From Neopestalotiopsis rosae (lineage: Eukaryota > Ascomycota > Sordariomycetes > Amphisphaeriales > Sporocadaceae): a stretch of 64,000 nucleotides of DNA. Shown here piece after piece: positions 44,671 through 57,198 of the stretch. The notes under the pieces were generated by a model, which saw only the letters and a list, made by a program, of their open reading frames with translations, was not told where the DNA came from and made no database searches. Position numbers and translations under genes: made by a program. How positions within the stretch are numbered: position 1 is the stretch's first letter; every line of letters starts with the position of its first letter. The stretch lies in NCBI GenBank assembly GCA_023078685.1, contig JALGAS010000008.1, positions 2,170,001 through 2,234,000 of the forward strand. Direction: 5' to 3'.

Positions 44671-46899
44671 ATGCATCATTATACTATCTCCAATCAAAGC
44701 CAGCCATCACAGTCAAGCAGACGCAGTGTTCAGTCAAATGAGGTGAACTACTGGGCTGCAACCCAGTTTGACACTTGGGAAGTTGATCATGAGCTGCAGT
44801 CACTCGACTCTCGAGACCGGTCCATGAATCATACAACAGAGACAGAGACCTATATTCTACGCGAAATCTCTCCGACTGTTCAAACGAATGGACCTCCTCG
44901 AACCGATCCTCTGACGACCACTAGGGACTTAAAAAGTCGCTCGGATAGCCAGGCATATATTACTGCTCACAATGGCACATCTGGACAAAGCGATGAGGAC
45001 AGAGAGACTTTGCTGGAAAACTCGGACGCTCTACCGCCATCGCCGCAACGATCTCTGTCAATACATGGATCCGAGCCCTTTGCGGATCACCCTATAGGGG
45101 CTGGGTCAGAACCAACGCCTCATAGGATTCAGTTCCAAGGCCAAACTGCCCCGAGCTATCGGCTGTGGCTCTGGGAGATCATGGCTTCTGTATTCAGCCT
45201 GGCTTGTATCGCGTCCGTCATCGGCGTCCTGCTCTATGAACAAGGGAAGCGTCTAGATCAGTGGGGTTTAGGACAGTCCTATCTTTCTCCAACCGTGGTT
45301 GTCTCGCTTCTCGGCACAATAGGAAAGTCTGCTTGCCTCCTAGCCATTACGGAAATTATATCTCAGCTTAAATGGCTCCATTTCCAAACACGACCGCAGA
45401 AGCTGAGTGACCTTCAGGTCTTTGATAATGCAAGCCGCGGACCCTGGGGGGCAGTCCAGTTGGTCTTACTTAAGAACCGGCGAGCGCTGTTGGCTACTTG
45501 CGCCTCTGTCATCACAGTATCGGCTTTACTTGTTGACCCTTTCATACAGTCGGTTTTCCAATTTCCAAGTAGACTAACGCCGGTACAAGGCGTCATTCCA
45601 GCCATTACAACCAGTCAAGTATATGACCCTGCCCAAATAGCTTACAGAATGTCGCAATGTTTTGGGGGAGGAATGGTCGTCGCTACCATGCAAGCAGCCA
45701 TGCTATCACCAATTTGGAACACGACCCGTGCTCCATCTCTTCCCTGTAACTTTGAACGATGCGAATGGCCTACGATTACCACATTAGGAGTTTGCAGCAG
45801 CTGTGATGATCTTACAGATACTGTGACATCTGTGTGCACAAGTCATTCAGAAGCATTCCGCCTTGTGGACTGCAATTACACTGTATCAAAAAGCAGCAGC
45901 GTATTCAATGGAATTTGGGGTATGACGGGAGGAGCGGCAGAAATGGCCGAATACTCTACAGTATGGAATTCAGTCGCCGAACCTGCCTATATGGATCCTT
46001 TGGGTTCTGCGTACAGGAACGGAGATTTTATCGAGGCGAAACCGGCCATCCTCAGTAATTTTACATTCATCCAGTTTGACTCGCTTTCCTTCAACGATTT
46101 TCTCTCATACGACGATGAAGGAAACTCAACCTTAACCTCGCATCCGCCTGTCAAGAAGGCCATGCAATGCACAATGCAGCTATGCGCAAGGACCTTCGAA
46201 CAACCGAATTATGCCAAATTCAGTGCGACACTTCCTGCAGGATCAAGTACACCGCTGATCACGTCCGCCAAGGGTACTGCAATGGGATCGTATTCGATTT
46301 ATGTCGGCTTGGAGCCTGAAACCCCGGTAGACCCGTCCATGAACACGACTTTCCAGATCAACTATTGCGAGTACCAGGATATCGGAGCATATCTCGAAGA
46401 CTTATTCACTACAGAGATGGATACTACAGGCGTTGTTGCATCGAACACCGACACTTCGACATCAGGTATCTATTCCGACCAGCGCCTTACTCCCAATATA
46501 GGATTGGCGCTCAGCCGAAATCAAGACATACCAGCGCTTTTGCAACAAATAGCCGACAGCATGACCGAGGATTTTCGGACTTCAGCAAACAGCTCGATCG
46601 TGAATGGCGTGGCAATGGAAAGCATGACATTCATTGACATCCGTTGGGCGTGGCTGGCACTTCCCATAGCTCTCGTGCTGATGACACTGCTTCTGCTTAT
46701 TCTCGTTATGATCAATAACAAGACTCGCGGCATCCCTGTTTGTAAAAGCTCTAGTTTGACTTTGCTGTTCTATGAGATGAGCGGTTGGGACAGAACTGAA
46801 TTGGTAGTAGAAAATCCCAAAGATATTGTTTCTCTGGCTGAAGGTATGAACGCACGAATTGAGAATGAAAAGGGTCGATTGGTCTTCTCTAAGGCTTAA
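44671..46899 (+). CDS. DUF3176 integral membrane protein
   Basis: An intronless frame of 742 aa runs from the ATG at 44671. About 165 residues of Ser/Thr-rich cytosolic N-terminus precede helix 1 (LWLWEIMASVFSLACIASVIG). The family core follows: LSPTVVVSLLGTIGKSACLLAI, then ISQLKWLHF, then FDNASRGPWGAVQLV, then a third helix (LATCASVITVSALLVDPFIQ). This is the DUF3176 signature. A large probably extracellular domain with paired cysteines (CNFERCEW, CSSCDDL) and several Asn-x-Ser/Thr sites ends at a last helix (LALPIALVLMTLLLLILVMI) and a short cytosolic tail with CKSSSLTLLFYEM. The family is widespread in moulds and has no established role. Confidence 0.88.
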   Translation: MHHYTISNQSQPSQSSRRSVQSNEVNYWAATQFDTWEVDHELQSLDSRDRSMNHTTETETYILREISPTVQTNGPPRTDPLTTTRDLKSRSDSQAYITAHNGTSGQSDEDRETLLENSDALPPSPQRSLSIHGSEPFADHPIGAGSEPTPHRIQFQGQTAPSYRLWLWEIMASVFSLACIASVIGVLLYEQGKRLDQWGLGQSYLSPTVVVSLLGTIGKSACLLAITEIISQLKWLHFQTRPQKLSDLQVFDNASRGPWGAVQLVLLKNRRALLATCASVITVSALLVDPFIQSVFQFPSRLTPVQGVIPAITTSQVYDPAQIAYRMSQCFGGGMVVATMQAAMLSPIWNTTRAPSLPCNFERCEWPTITTLGVCSSCDDLTDTVTSVCTSHSEAFRLVDCNYTVSKSSSVFNGIWGMTGGAAEMAEYSTVWNSVAEPAYMDPLGSAYRNGDFIEAKPAILSNFTFIQFDSLSFNDFLSYDDEGNSTLTSHPPVKKAMQCTMQLCARTFEQPNYAKFSATLPAGSSTPLITSAKGTAMGSYSIYVGLEPETPVDPSMNTTFQINYCEYQDIGAYLEDLFTTEMDTTGVVASNTDTSTSGIYSDQRLTPNIGLALSRNQDIPALLQQIADSMTEDFRTSANSSIVNGVAMESMTFIDIRWAWLALPIALVLMTLLLLILVMINNKTRGIPVCKSSSLTLLFYEMSGWDRTELVVENPKDIVSLAEGMNARIENEKGRLVFSKA

Positions 46900-47575
46900 A
46901 AGTTGAGGGAGATTTGTTCTGTAAGTTATAGATCAGAGATACACATTCAAATATCGAACTCGGATAGCTTCATACATTGCTGTTATTTACGTGGAGACCA
47001 ATATTAGAGCTTACTTGAGATGTACTATAGACTGCCTCTTATGCCACACGATAGGATTGAGGGGAGGACTGCGTGATTAAATTCAGCACGACAGTCATAT
47101 GTAAATGATTTCAGAAACAAATGTATAAGAATTGATCCGTTCTTGCAGCGTTTCGCGCAGTACTTACCTATCCAGGCATACGTCTCATTCAATGTTGGTC
47201 GTGCAAGTTTCATGCTGCGATGCGCTAACAAGGCAACTTGTATCTACAGTGCTGGCAATTATACAACGGAGATTACAAGATACTACGAGTACCCACAGAA
47301 CTCAAACACGGTGGGCTTGGTATGTTGTACGGCATTTCGATATCTAATCAATCTCCCGGTCGATGCAGGGATCCTTGTCCTTGTGCGCACCAACGAGCAC
47401 TCTGCATATAGCCACATTTCTTTGCAGATTAGGTATCTCCAGCTCCCCAGCGATGCCTTCCTGCTTGTTGATACTCGTCCGTGACTAAAACTTGTACGCC
47501 ATTACATTTTCTTCTCATTGGTTATTTGGGCAGTACACATCACTGACGCATTGTTCTATTGGCATCCCGACAAAC
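46900..47575. other. Intergenic region
   Basis: This lies between the DUF3176 and aldo-keto reductase genes. A 113-codon frame at 47143-47484 shows no family resemblance and was not accepted. Confidence 0.55.
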
Positions 47576-48609
47576 ATGGGATCTCTTGCTGCGCCGCGAC
47601 TTATTTATGGGTGCGGTGGCCTCGGAAATGAATTTCTCGGAGAAGACTCCGTAAAGGAGCTTCTAGATGTCTTAAAAGAGTTGGGTGTCACTCGCCTCGA
47701 CACGGCTGGCCTATATCCTCCCAACGACATTGGGGCCTCGCAAAGGCTCCTCGGACAAACAGGTGCGGCAGGACTGGGGTTTACCATTGACACCAAGGTC
47801 AGAATTGCCATGAGAGGCTTCGCGGGCACTCTGGAGCCCGAGAAGATCGCGACTTCCGTCGTGGCGAGCATCAATGACTTGAAATTGAAAGACGGCCAGC
47901 GTATCAGTACCTATTACGCTCATGTCCGGGACCCCGCTACGCCCTTGAAGGACCAGGCGGCAGGTTTTGATGCACAATACAGAAAAGGCCTTTTCGACAA
48001 GGTAGGCATCTATGTCCCCAAGTTGTGTCATGGTACAAAAGTCTCGGCAAGATGTTGGGCTAACCATGAATCTCACTGTAGCTCGGCCTTTGTAATTATC
48101 CAACAGATGTGCTCGCCGAGTACATCGAAATCTGTGAGCGCGAGGGCTACGTCAAGCCGAGCGTATTCCAGGGTTGCTACAGCATCATTGATCGTCGACA
48201 CGAAGGGGCTACCATGGACCTCATCCGCAAGCACAAGATGACATTTGTAGCCCACAGCCCCAGCGGAAGCGGCTTCCTCTCCGGAAAACTCACATCGGGA
48301 AAAGTCGAGGGGACGCGCTTCTCGCCTGGGAACATCATGTCGATTGACGCCCGGCGGTACGACACGGAAAAGCACCACCAGATCATCCCCTTTTTGGACA
48401 AGACCCTGGAGCCGTATGGCATCTGCAAGACGGACGCCGCGCTGCGATGGCTGGCTTACCACTCTCAGCTCACTGCCGACGACGCCATCATCTTTGGCGC
48501 GAGCAAGCTTCCCCAAGTCAGGCAGAATGTAGCTGCGGTGCGTCAGGGACCGCTGCCTGATGATCTCGTTCAGGCACTGAATACTGTCTGGACTACTCTG
48601 AAAGCCTGA
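47576..48609 (+). CDS. Aldo-keto reductase (AKR7/aflatoxin-aldehyde-reductase-like)
   Basis: Two exons (47576-48001, 48082-48609) encode 317 aa after removing an 80-nt intron with a GCTAAC branch. The (beta/alpha)8 family signature is present: RLDTAGLYPPNDIGASQRLLG (Asp and catalytic Tyr), TIDTKV (Lys), then STYYAHVRD carrying the active-site His position. After the splice, LGLCNYPTDVLAEY is the usual conserved strand and helix. The C-terminus has ALRWLAYHS and IIFGASKLPQVRQN, the NADP-binding phosphate loop. Such enzymes reduce aldehydes and ketones with NADPH. It is close to an amidase gene; a joint pathway is only a guess. Confidence 0.87.
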
Positions 48610-49167
48610 AGAGAGTTAGCATTACACCTTGTGCTGGCTGTTAATGACCAAACTGCCATATGTGGCAATGCTCGTTGAAGTGAACAAAAGAGGAGAAAGG
48701 AGTGCCCCTCGTACGTCATAAGAAGCCGACTATAGAATGGCTAGTCAGTCAACCCAAGACATCTTATAAATGCATCAGATGATATGTCCATATATTTTAT
48801 ATCATATTTTACAGAAAAGCTAAAGTCATAACACGGCAGAATGAAAGAAAGCGTATATTGGCTGACATTGAGAATAATTCGGTAATGCCATGACCTGCTA
48901 ATGATTGTAATTCTGGGCCATGTATTCATGCAGGTGAGAGTAAAAGTATTGTATACTACTAGCGTCGGACCACCGAAGGCTTCCCGATAAGCGGCGCGAG
49001 CCACTGCGGATACTGGCTCCGAATGTCCCGTCCGGCCATCGGCTTACACCGGATATACTGAGACTTATAATGTCAAGCAATCAATCTCTAAGACTTTTAC
49101 ACGAGAGGTCTTAGTTGAACTCATAAAACAAATAATCGTTTCAAGCGTGACCCAATACATAATAAGA
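48610..49167. other. Intergenic region
   Basis: This 558-bp AT-rich spacer lies before the amidase gene. No gene was seen. Confidence 0.6.
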
Positions 49168-50801
49168 ATGGCAAGTAAAGAAGACATGCTCAAAGTTGCC
49201 AGCGCCATCGGGTACGAGATACCCCCGGACCAGCTTGATGACTATACCACGCTCCTCGGCAGGATGAAGGGGGCATTGGACGCCTTGTCAGCCATGGATG
49301 GTGAGCGCTTTCAAATTCTGCAAAGTGCAAATGTACTTTGAAAGACCACCGCACATACTGACAGTAGAGAGCAGATTACACCCCAACGCCAGACTTGACC
49401 CTGGCACCCAGGGAGAATGTGCACTTTCCCGACCCGGCAGACAACCCGCTCAACGCCTGGGCCTGGAAGTGCGACTGCACGCACGCGCAGCCGTCGTCGA
49501 ACCTGCTGCAGGGCCGGTCCGTCTGCCTCAAGGACAACATTGCGCTGGCGGGCGTGCCCTGCCTGCTGGGCACCGAGTCGTTCACGGGCTGGACACCGAC
49601 CGTCGACGCCACCGTCGCGGGCCGCGTGCTCGGGGCTGGGGGGCGCATCGCCGGCAAGGCCGTCTGCGAGAACCTGTCGCGCGGCGCCGTGTCCGTCAGC
49701 GCCGCCACGGGCCCCGTGCACAACCCCTACGCGAGGGCTTACTCGGCCGGCGGCAGTAGCTCGGGCACGGCGGCGCTCGTGGGCTCGGGCGCTGTCGATC
49801 TGGGCCTCGGCTGCGACCAAGGGGGGAGCATCCGTATTCCCGCCGCCATGTGCGGGCTCTACGGCCTCAAGGCCACTTTCGGCCTGGTGCCGTACACGGG
49901 CATCGCCAGCAACGACGCCAGCGTCGACTTTGTCGGCCCCATGACCCGGACGTGCACCGACTGCGCCGTGCTGCTCCAGGCCGTCGCCGGCGCCGACGGG
50001 CTCGACGACCGCCAGGGCGCGGGGTGCCCCTTGCCCGCGCAGGTGCCAAAGTACGCCGAGGCGCTGACGGCGGGCGGCAGGGACGGCGCCAAGGGGTTGA
50101 GGATTGGCATACTCAAGGAGGGCCTGTCGAGTCCGGTGCTCGAGGAAGAGGTCAGGGCAAAGTTCCTCGCCGCCGCCAGGGAGTTCGAAAAGCTCGGCGC
50201 CACGGTGGAGGAGGTCTCGGTGCCCCTGCACGAGTCGGCGCGGACCATATACTCGGTCATGAGCAAGATGGGCAACCACATGGGCATGCTCGGGCGGGCC
50301 ACGGGCCGGCGGCAGGTCATGATGACGGACCTGTACGAGAAGAAGGGCCTCCCGTACTCGGCCGAGGCCCTGGCCAAGATGAGCTGCTTCAGCAAGGAGG
50401 GTCTCATGGCGGGCGAGTTTGCGTGGTCGACCTACCCCTATGCGCACGCCAAGGCCGTCAACCTCTGCCGCAAGCTGCGCGACGACTACGACACCGCCCT
50501 CGCCCGCTACGACCTGCTCATCATGCCGACGACGCTGCGGGCGTCGTTCCCCCTGCCGCCCGTCGACGCCGGCCCCGTGGTGCACATGGACGCCAACAAG
50601 GGCATGACGGAGAACACGGCGCCTTTCAACGCCAGCGGCCACCCGGCCCTGGCCGTACCAATTGGCTTGGTACCGTCGGCGGCGGATCGGGCCGTTCAGG
50701 TACCGGCGAGCATGCAGATTGTGGGACGCTTCTGGGACGAGACAACAATACTCAAAGCGGCGTACGCGTGGGAGCTTGCCGTGGATCGGAAATCATTCTA
50801 G
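49168..50801 (+). CDS. Amidase-signature family hydrolase
   Basis: Two exons (49168-49300, 49375-50801) give 519 aa. The catalytic triad of the amidase-signature family is visible: Lys97 in VCLKDNIA, the cis-Ser at about Ser172 in AGGSSSGT, and the nucleophile at about Ser196 in GCDQGGSIRIPA. Further family hallmarks are GLYGLKATFGLVP, VGPMTRTCTD and the C-terminal FNASGHPALAVPIG. These enzymes hydrolyse amides. Fungal members include acetamidases and nitrile-pathway amidases, and the specificity here is open. Exon 2 is much richer in G and C than its surroundings, mostly at third codon positions, which also creates long spurious frames on the other strand. The start at 49168 is the first ATG of the exon. 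Confidence 0.9.
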
Positions 50802-51308
50802 ACCTAACACTTATGACAACAATGACTTACATGTGACTGAGACTGCTCCTGATTGTGACTGCTCTCGAACTCATACTCGCGAGGTTTTCGCCTGAGACAG
50901 ACAGGGCCTGGCGACAGCGGAAGGGTGCGCAAATTAGGTGCGCAAATTAGGTGCGGCAAGCATATCTCTCAGGTTTCATTGCCATTTTCGAGTTTCACTT
51001 GTAGGGCAAGGGCGAGACTTTGTTCGATAAGTAATCGGATAATATATTTTAAAGTGGTTGAATGATTGACTCGCTCAACTTTTGATTCTCTCACGTCCAT
51101 GCGGATCGTGGAGTTCTATCATGATTTTGATACATGAATAAGCACTATAATAGTATATGCTATTTGGTATAAGGAATGACAATGGGTATCAATAAACAGT
51201 AAACAAAAGAAAAAATGTGCGTGGTCAATGCAAGTCGTCGTTTCCAATTCTTCGCATCGTGTCGGTCATGTCTTGCTCCATGCCCCCCATTTTTATTACT
51301 CCGGGGAC
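50802..51308. other. Convergent intergenic region
   Basis: This lies between the 3' ends of the amidase and DUF8004 genes. It contains a 13-bp direct repeat at 50925-50950 and is AT-rich to its right. Confidence 0.6.
50925..50950 (+). repeat. 13-bp tandem duplication (GTGCGCAAATTAG)
   Basis: Two perfect adjacent copies, followed by a partial third (GTGCG), lie in the 3' flank of the amidase gene. This is probably a replication-slippage product. Confidence 0.85.
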
Positions 51309-53943
51309 TTAAAAGATTGTGCTGACCCTTCGAGGTGGCACGGCGTCAATCTCCGTCAAACCACCCAGATCATTATAGCTGTCCCAAACAATATTGTCTG
51401 ACTTGAGCTGCGAGCTGTGTAGCTCACTAAAAGATTTGATGTCTTCCAAGATTTCGTCACTGCTGGATATCTTGGATAGATCGTGTTTATGCATGGCGAA
51501 CCTGGGCTTTGGTGGCTCGATGTACGAAGAGCGGTATCTGGCCGGCCGGTTTTGTTTTTGGGAACCGCGGGATTCGAAAAATGCGGACAAGGGCCGTGAC
51601 GTCGAGCCCATGGACATGGCTCGTGGCAGGTTGACACCTTCATCCTTGTCGCGTGAAGCGAGTCCGATAGTGCCAGAACGGCAGAGCTCCCAAGGGTACG
51701 CTCGACTCGTCTTGATCGGGCTACTGGTCAACGATCCCATGAAGGAGGTAGCAGCAGTCGAGGCGCTCCCGTCCTCCGAGGCACTGGCATATACGCTGCT
51801 CGATTGCGAAGCAGTAGAGGCCGAGCGCGAAGTGGTGGCCGGATTTTTTATTTGTGCAACCATGACAGCAACGCCAGATTCCTCTCCGTTTGCCATGGCC
51901 TCGAGGTCCTGCATGAGGTCTTGCATCCCATTCCCGTAACCCTGAACTGTGATTTCTTGGTGGTGCAGAGACTTGCGCCAGCTACTCGAACCGGTAGACG
52001 TCTTGTCATCTTCTCGGCAACCAAAGACCCGCATCGATCTTCGAAATGTGTTGCTCCGCGACAGGCCCTTGGGGCGGCGTGCCGGGGTCTCGAGAACTGG
52101 GGATCTGACCATCTCCGATTCAATGTAAGCCTCAACGTCTTTGTTACAGAGTTCAAGATAGTCGATGTCTGGCTTGATCTCGAGAACGGGAGAGTCTGGA
52201 GGCGTCGATTGTCCACTGGATTGACCACTCCGACGATCTGTTGATGTGGAGGGGTTGCGTGAGACAAGGTCTGACTGGCGCCAGATGAAGGAAGGGATCG
52301 GGTGGTCCCAGGGAGGAAGATTAGAGGTTGAGATACAGAAATTGTAAGGGGCACGAGAATAGTCCTTGACCTCGTCAGGTGCGCGCGTCGCTTGCAGCAA
52401 GGTTTGGTACATGGTGTAGACCAAAATCCAACGGACCTTTCGTGCATCAGTCAGGCTAATCTGTTCTTGCTTGTCCCCCTTGATGGGTTGAAATATGCAA
52501 TCCTCCTCGAATTTCCGGTATGCCCTGACCAGGTCATTGTTCAGGAGCTGCATCTTGCTCTCATTCGTGGCCTTCATGAGAGCAATATGACACTCGACCC
52601 GCTCGCGAATGGACAGCTTGGGTTGTTTGCCAAACCACGACATGCGCCTCGAATTGACCTGCTGTGAGATGTTCGGAAGAAGTGGCAGCGGGTTTTTGAG
52701 CGTTGAATATTTGCATCTCGTGTCGAAGGACTGCACGCTCTGCAATGCGCAAATTCCACCCTGAGCTGAGGGAAGAACACCCGCCGTCGGCTCAAAGTTC
52801 TCGTCAACCAGGTACTGATACAGGGCCTCGAAGTCATCTCGAAGTGTTTGGTACACGCTTGCGTCAAATATCGTGGTTCGTGTGTGAATGGATCGTGGAG
52901 GATAGTAGCCAAGCTTGGCCGCGTAAAACCCTTGAAGCAGCGTCCGAAAGCGTTCCATGTGAGCACGGGCACCAGGAGACAGGCCAAGGTAGGCCTCGGA
53001 CAGCTCATCCTGAAGAAAGGTGCTGAGCATCTTACCAATCTGTCCGAGCCTGACCTCCATTTCCACAACGGCGCGTCGCATAAGTTTTCTTGTCACCGAG
53101 GACACAAGCTGGTACTCTGGACATAAAGACAATCGCTCGCTCATGCCGCAGCAGTGTGCAAATGCCTCGATATACAAGTCTCGGATCTGGAATGTCTCGG
53201 CGAGACGAATATTAGCCAATGCATAGGCCGGTCGATTCTTCATATCCAGGTATCCCTCTTCGTCCATGTAGCCCATAATGTCGGCCACATTGTCGACATC
53301 CTGCGAACGAGACTCGTGCATGCTGTGCATCAGGTTGACGAGTGCCTCGCCGAGATGCTCGCCGACTAGAGACCTTCTGAAGACAAAGGCGAAGAAGTTT
53401 CGAGTGGCCAAGTGATAGCTGTAGGCTTGGTGCTTATCCGAGTTGGGTGGTGCTGGGATATAGAGCTCGATGCGAGGTTGGCGATCGCTTGATTTGGAGG
53501 CATTCTTTTGGCGAGATTTGGAGAATGCAGATAATGACTTTTTCGATTCCTCCGACATGAATCTGTCCAAAAGCGGCTGGCATTTTGCGTCCTGGAGCGT
53601 CGAAAGTGCCACCTTGAAAGCCGGACCTCTGCGCGACTGGCCCTGTCCACACAAGTGGACGTAGCAATCACCGACCTTGTGCCATAGTTCAGGGTCCTAT
53701 AGACTCGGGTCAGTATATACGCAAGAGATATTGGTTTTCCGTCTGCGTAACGCCCAAGATAATCACCTTTTTTAAGCAGTCCCACGGGACGCTTGACCTT
53801 GCTGCGCCGTCCCATCTCATGATGCTCGAGTTGTTTGGCAATTGGCCGTCGGTGGTGGCAGCAGGGTCAGTGCGCCTCGACTTCCAACCTCTGGATCGTT
53901 CCGAGACGCCATTATATAAGGAAAGATGCCGTTGTAACGACAT
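51309..53943 (-). CDS. DUF8004-type conserved fungal protein
   Basis: Exon 1 (53943-53767) and exon 2 (53696-51309), joined across a 70-nt intron, give 854 aa. The N-terminal domain is conserved among moulds: RWDGAARSSVPWDCLKK joined to DPELWHKVGDCYVHL, then FFAFVFRRSLVGEHLG and DVDNVADIMGYMDEEGYLD. About 400 residues of helical sequence follow. The last 330 residues are Ser-rich and disordered with several Arg/Ser phosphosite-like motifs. I know of no assigned function. The start is uncertain: 53943 (MSLQRH), an inner Met at about 53822 (MRWDG), or an upstream Met at 54120 all keep the frame. Confidence 0.78.
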
Positions 53944-55950
53944 GCCGTGGGGATGTGTGTCGTCAATATAAGCGAGAGTGGTCGACCCCCGAGAACACTG
54001 GGATCGAGGATCGTGAAAGAAAAAATTATTGTGCGTAGTCTCCTCTATCTGAGGGAGACAGCGGCCGTGTAATGTATATGAAAAGCGCTCAAGGTGGTAC
54101 GATATGAATGGTGTCCACACTCGCCGCCTACTCGACCGGGATTATGAGAGTATCGCAGTCGACAACTCACTGCAGCTGTCGAGAGCTATTCGTATTCTCC
54201 ATTTGGTTGTCGATCTTCGATAACCTTGAAACGGGCCCGGGGGGTAGCCAAGGGGTTGAAGAGAAGTTGAGACGGAAAAAGTGAAGAAACAGACCAAAGA
54301 AGCAGCACACACCCTCTTTCTTGTTCTAAGGTGAGAGGGAGTTGCAGGAAGAGTACGTCAAGCATTGCGTGCTCTCCACAAACCTGCTGAAAGAGGGCGA
54401 GATGAGACGGCGGTAGATGCGGGACCCGTCAAGCATAGATAAGTGCTCTTTGGGACTAAAGGAGTTCGTACTGTCCTCGACTAAGACCCGAATCTGAATG
54501 GTGACACCGCTGGCCCTGACGATAGTTTGGAGCTTCGCAGGGAACCGGGATCCATAAGACATCCACACGATCTGCCACCCCCCTGTCCGAGCCTGTCCTC
54601 TGCCTCCCGGTCACTGCCCAGTCATAATGGAGGGACAAGCCCATTCACTCTGATAGTGGCCTGATTGACTGCCTCTGCCACTGTTGAAAGCGGGCTCGGC
54701 GGGCAACAAGGTCGATGCGCAGTGGCGATGAACCGCTTAACCGCTCGGAAACTCCCAAGGTGAGCAACCAGCAGCCAGCCAGGGAGAGACATTTGCCTAG
54801 TGTGGAGCATCTAATTGCATGGCTATGAGGGGAAATAACTGGGTTTGTTCATCCTCTTTTGCATGGTGCAGGATGAGAAAGCATGGACAAAAAAGTATGA
54901 ATTGCATGTTGTACGTAACATGCGCAGCATGCACAATGTATGTACGTAGCCAGCCAGGCCAGCAGCCCACGTCTGGTAGGTACTGTGTGGTACTGTGCAG
55001 TACCTAGCGTGTGCTGTACGTAGTGCACTGGCATCAATCGAAATACGTCGGTCGCGTTGGCTAGTCCAGTATTATTTCGTACGTTGGTGTACTGTGTGGT
55101 GCAAAGGAAAGGGCAAGGAAAGGAAACATGAAGGTGTACATAGTAGTGAGCGGCGGCTAGCGGCATCTCTGCTTCCCGAGCTGCTGATCTCCTCAAGTCT
55201 CTCATTCATCAATTGAGATTTCTTCATTCCATATTGCACTCTGATTTGGCCATTGTCATCATTACAAGGTCGCTAGCGCAATTGGTAGTAGCGCACAAAG
55301 TGTAGTGTAGCGTAGCGCAAAGATCAAGAAGAAGCAGTGCAACTGGGAACTGGGAACTAACCTTGTCTCGCTCCCGAGGCACCGGAGATGGTGGCTTGTA
55401 GATGCCACAGTAGTGTCAATCTTGCTTGTCCAACGCCATGCCGACTGGACCGGAGTACTTGGGGGGATTGCCCTTAGGCCCATACTTTTTGCTGACTTGC
55501 CATGCAGCTACCGGTCGGCTTCGAAGAAAATCATACTACAGTAATTAGATGGATGGGATGTTGGAGGTGTTCCCAAACCTCTGGATCCCCCATCGGTGGT
55601 CTTGTTCTTGGCCCGGGGCTGATCGTAGTCTGCTGCAGCTGATCTGACGGACGATGCGCGGCGCCGTCTGTATGGGAAGATGTGTAGGTTCCAACTATCA
55701 TACTAAGCAACAAACATCGCTGTCGTCGTCGAGACTCGAGACGCAGAACAAAACAGCGATCATGAATCCGAGAATTTACTAATGTAGTAGCAATGCAACC
55801 GACAAAACAGCCGCATCCCTTTGCCAAGTCCTGACGTGATTTGCTCCCTCCCATTAAGCTACATGCATAATAGTCGCACGTAAGCTCCCAATGAACAAGG
55901 GGCCAGCGTGAGACCCCGGTAACAGCGGTCCTTGGTCCTGCCAAAATGCA

Positions 55951-56148
55951 CTAGCCGTCAGCCTCTCTAGTCTTGGCACTTGCATCTAATTCCGGCCAAT
56001 TTTGTTTCTGTAGTTGCCCAGCTAGCGAAATCTTCTTGGGTCTAGCAGAAATTGTTGGCTCGGAAATCTTTTCTTTCTCTTCGACTTCTTCTTCCTTCGG
56101 AGGCCACTGTAGTCCGTCCTTCGCTTTCTGCGCGTCAGAGTAATACAT
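55951..56148 (-). CDS. Possible small charged protein (weak)
   Basis: A true ATG frame of 65 codons encodes a Lys/Glu-rich peptide (WPPKEEEVEEKEK..., ISARPKKISLAGQL) without cysteines, signal peptide or membrane segment. It is not a family I recognise. The composition is more protein-like than neighbouring frames, but it could be chance or an exon of an unrecognised gene. Confidence 0.25.
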   Translation of the reverse strand: MYYSDAQKAKDGLQWPPKEEEVEEKEKISEPTISARPKKISLAGQLQKQNWPELDASAKTREADG

Positions 56149-57198
56149 CGTTGCCGATCTCTGTATTTTCCCCGAAGTGTGCTTCTACAGTCTATTGTTC
56201 CAAGTAGAAAATAGCCTTGCTTAGCTAGCTAGCCCTATATGATTTCTGACATATGGTGGCGTCCCATGGCAACATGTGTCTGGTGCAAGTGTTTGCAAGT
56301 ACATTACATACACACGGTAGTTATTTTGCTTTTTAGTCATCCCCCCAATCCCATCAAAGCCCATCCATCCCCCACGAGTTGGAAATTGCGCTCCTGGTCC
56401 ATGTCCCTCTGCCGCCGCCATGGCGCACATGAACCCGCTGCCAAAAAAGAAAGAAGAAGAAGAAAATATGCAAACTCTTCAGCGGAGATCCCGAATCCTT
56501 GCCGTTTGCAGAGAAAGAGGCAGAGGCCAGAGGCACGGCAGCTCGTGTGCAGTTGAACTTCAGTAACACTTTCACCGACGGCGTGTATCGGACAGGTGAG
56601 CTGAATCGCACGACATCTCCACAAGGGGACCTCTTCAGCTTCATTCTGGTCAATATGCGGGGCCCCCATATACTACACATAGAGACTATACTATGTATGT
56701 AATTATTATTGTTATCATTCTTTTCAGCTGTATCAGAGTCGGTCAAATGGTGGTCGGATCTCGCAGATTCCCAGATAGACGAACCAGATCTCTGGGTCTG
56801 TGAGCACTGTCCCAATCTGTCAGGGTTTTTTCAGGGTTCTTGACCGAACGCCACCGTTCCAGGATTAGACCTCTCAGCGGTCCATGTCGTTTGGATTTCT
56901 TCTTTTTCCTCCTGTTTAGACCCTTTGAAACATGAAACATTTTTCATCAGGCTAAGGCTTACAGCGGATATCCCGGTCGCTCGGCCGTCTTCTTCATGTA
57001 TGTTTGTCATCCGGAGCGGCATTTCAATTTTTTCGCCTCAATGCTTGAAGTTGAGGATGCGATGTATCGCCAAACAAAAACATTGACTGTTCCGACTTGT
57101 TGCGCCGACCAGCGACGACGTCGTGATATGGTTATCACCCCCCACACTTACCATGTCGGCTGCTGCGGCTGAAACACGCAGTCACTCGTGCGTGGCCT

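Noticed and set aside
47143..47484. 113-codon plus-strand frame between the DUF3176 and aldo-keto reductase genes
   Set aside because: No recognisable motif and a composition like the surrounding intergenic DNA.
49311..50642. Long minus-strand frame (about 443 codons) opposite the amidase gene
   Set aside because: It is a composition shadow: high GC at third positions of the amidase removes stops on the other strand. The translation is Arg/Gly/Val-rich without family motifs and has no ATG-led, spliced structure.
49850..50836. Plus-strand 328-codon frame overlapping the amidase in another frame
   Set aside because: Arg/Gly/Pro-rich shadow of the GC-rich amidase exon.
55262..55330. tRNA-like D-arm string (TAGCGCAATTGGTAGTAGCGC)
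   Set aside because: It resembles an A box, but there is no matching B box (GGTTCGANNCC) or acceptor pairing downstream, so no tRNA is called.
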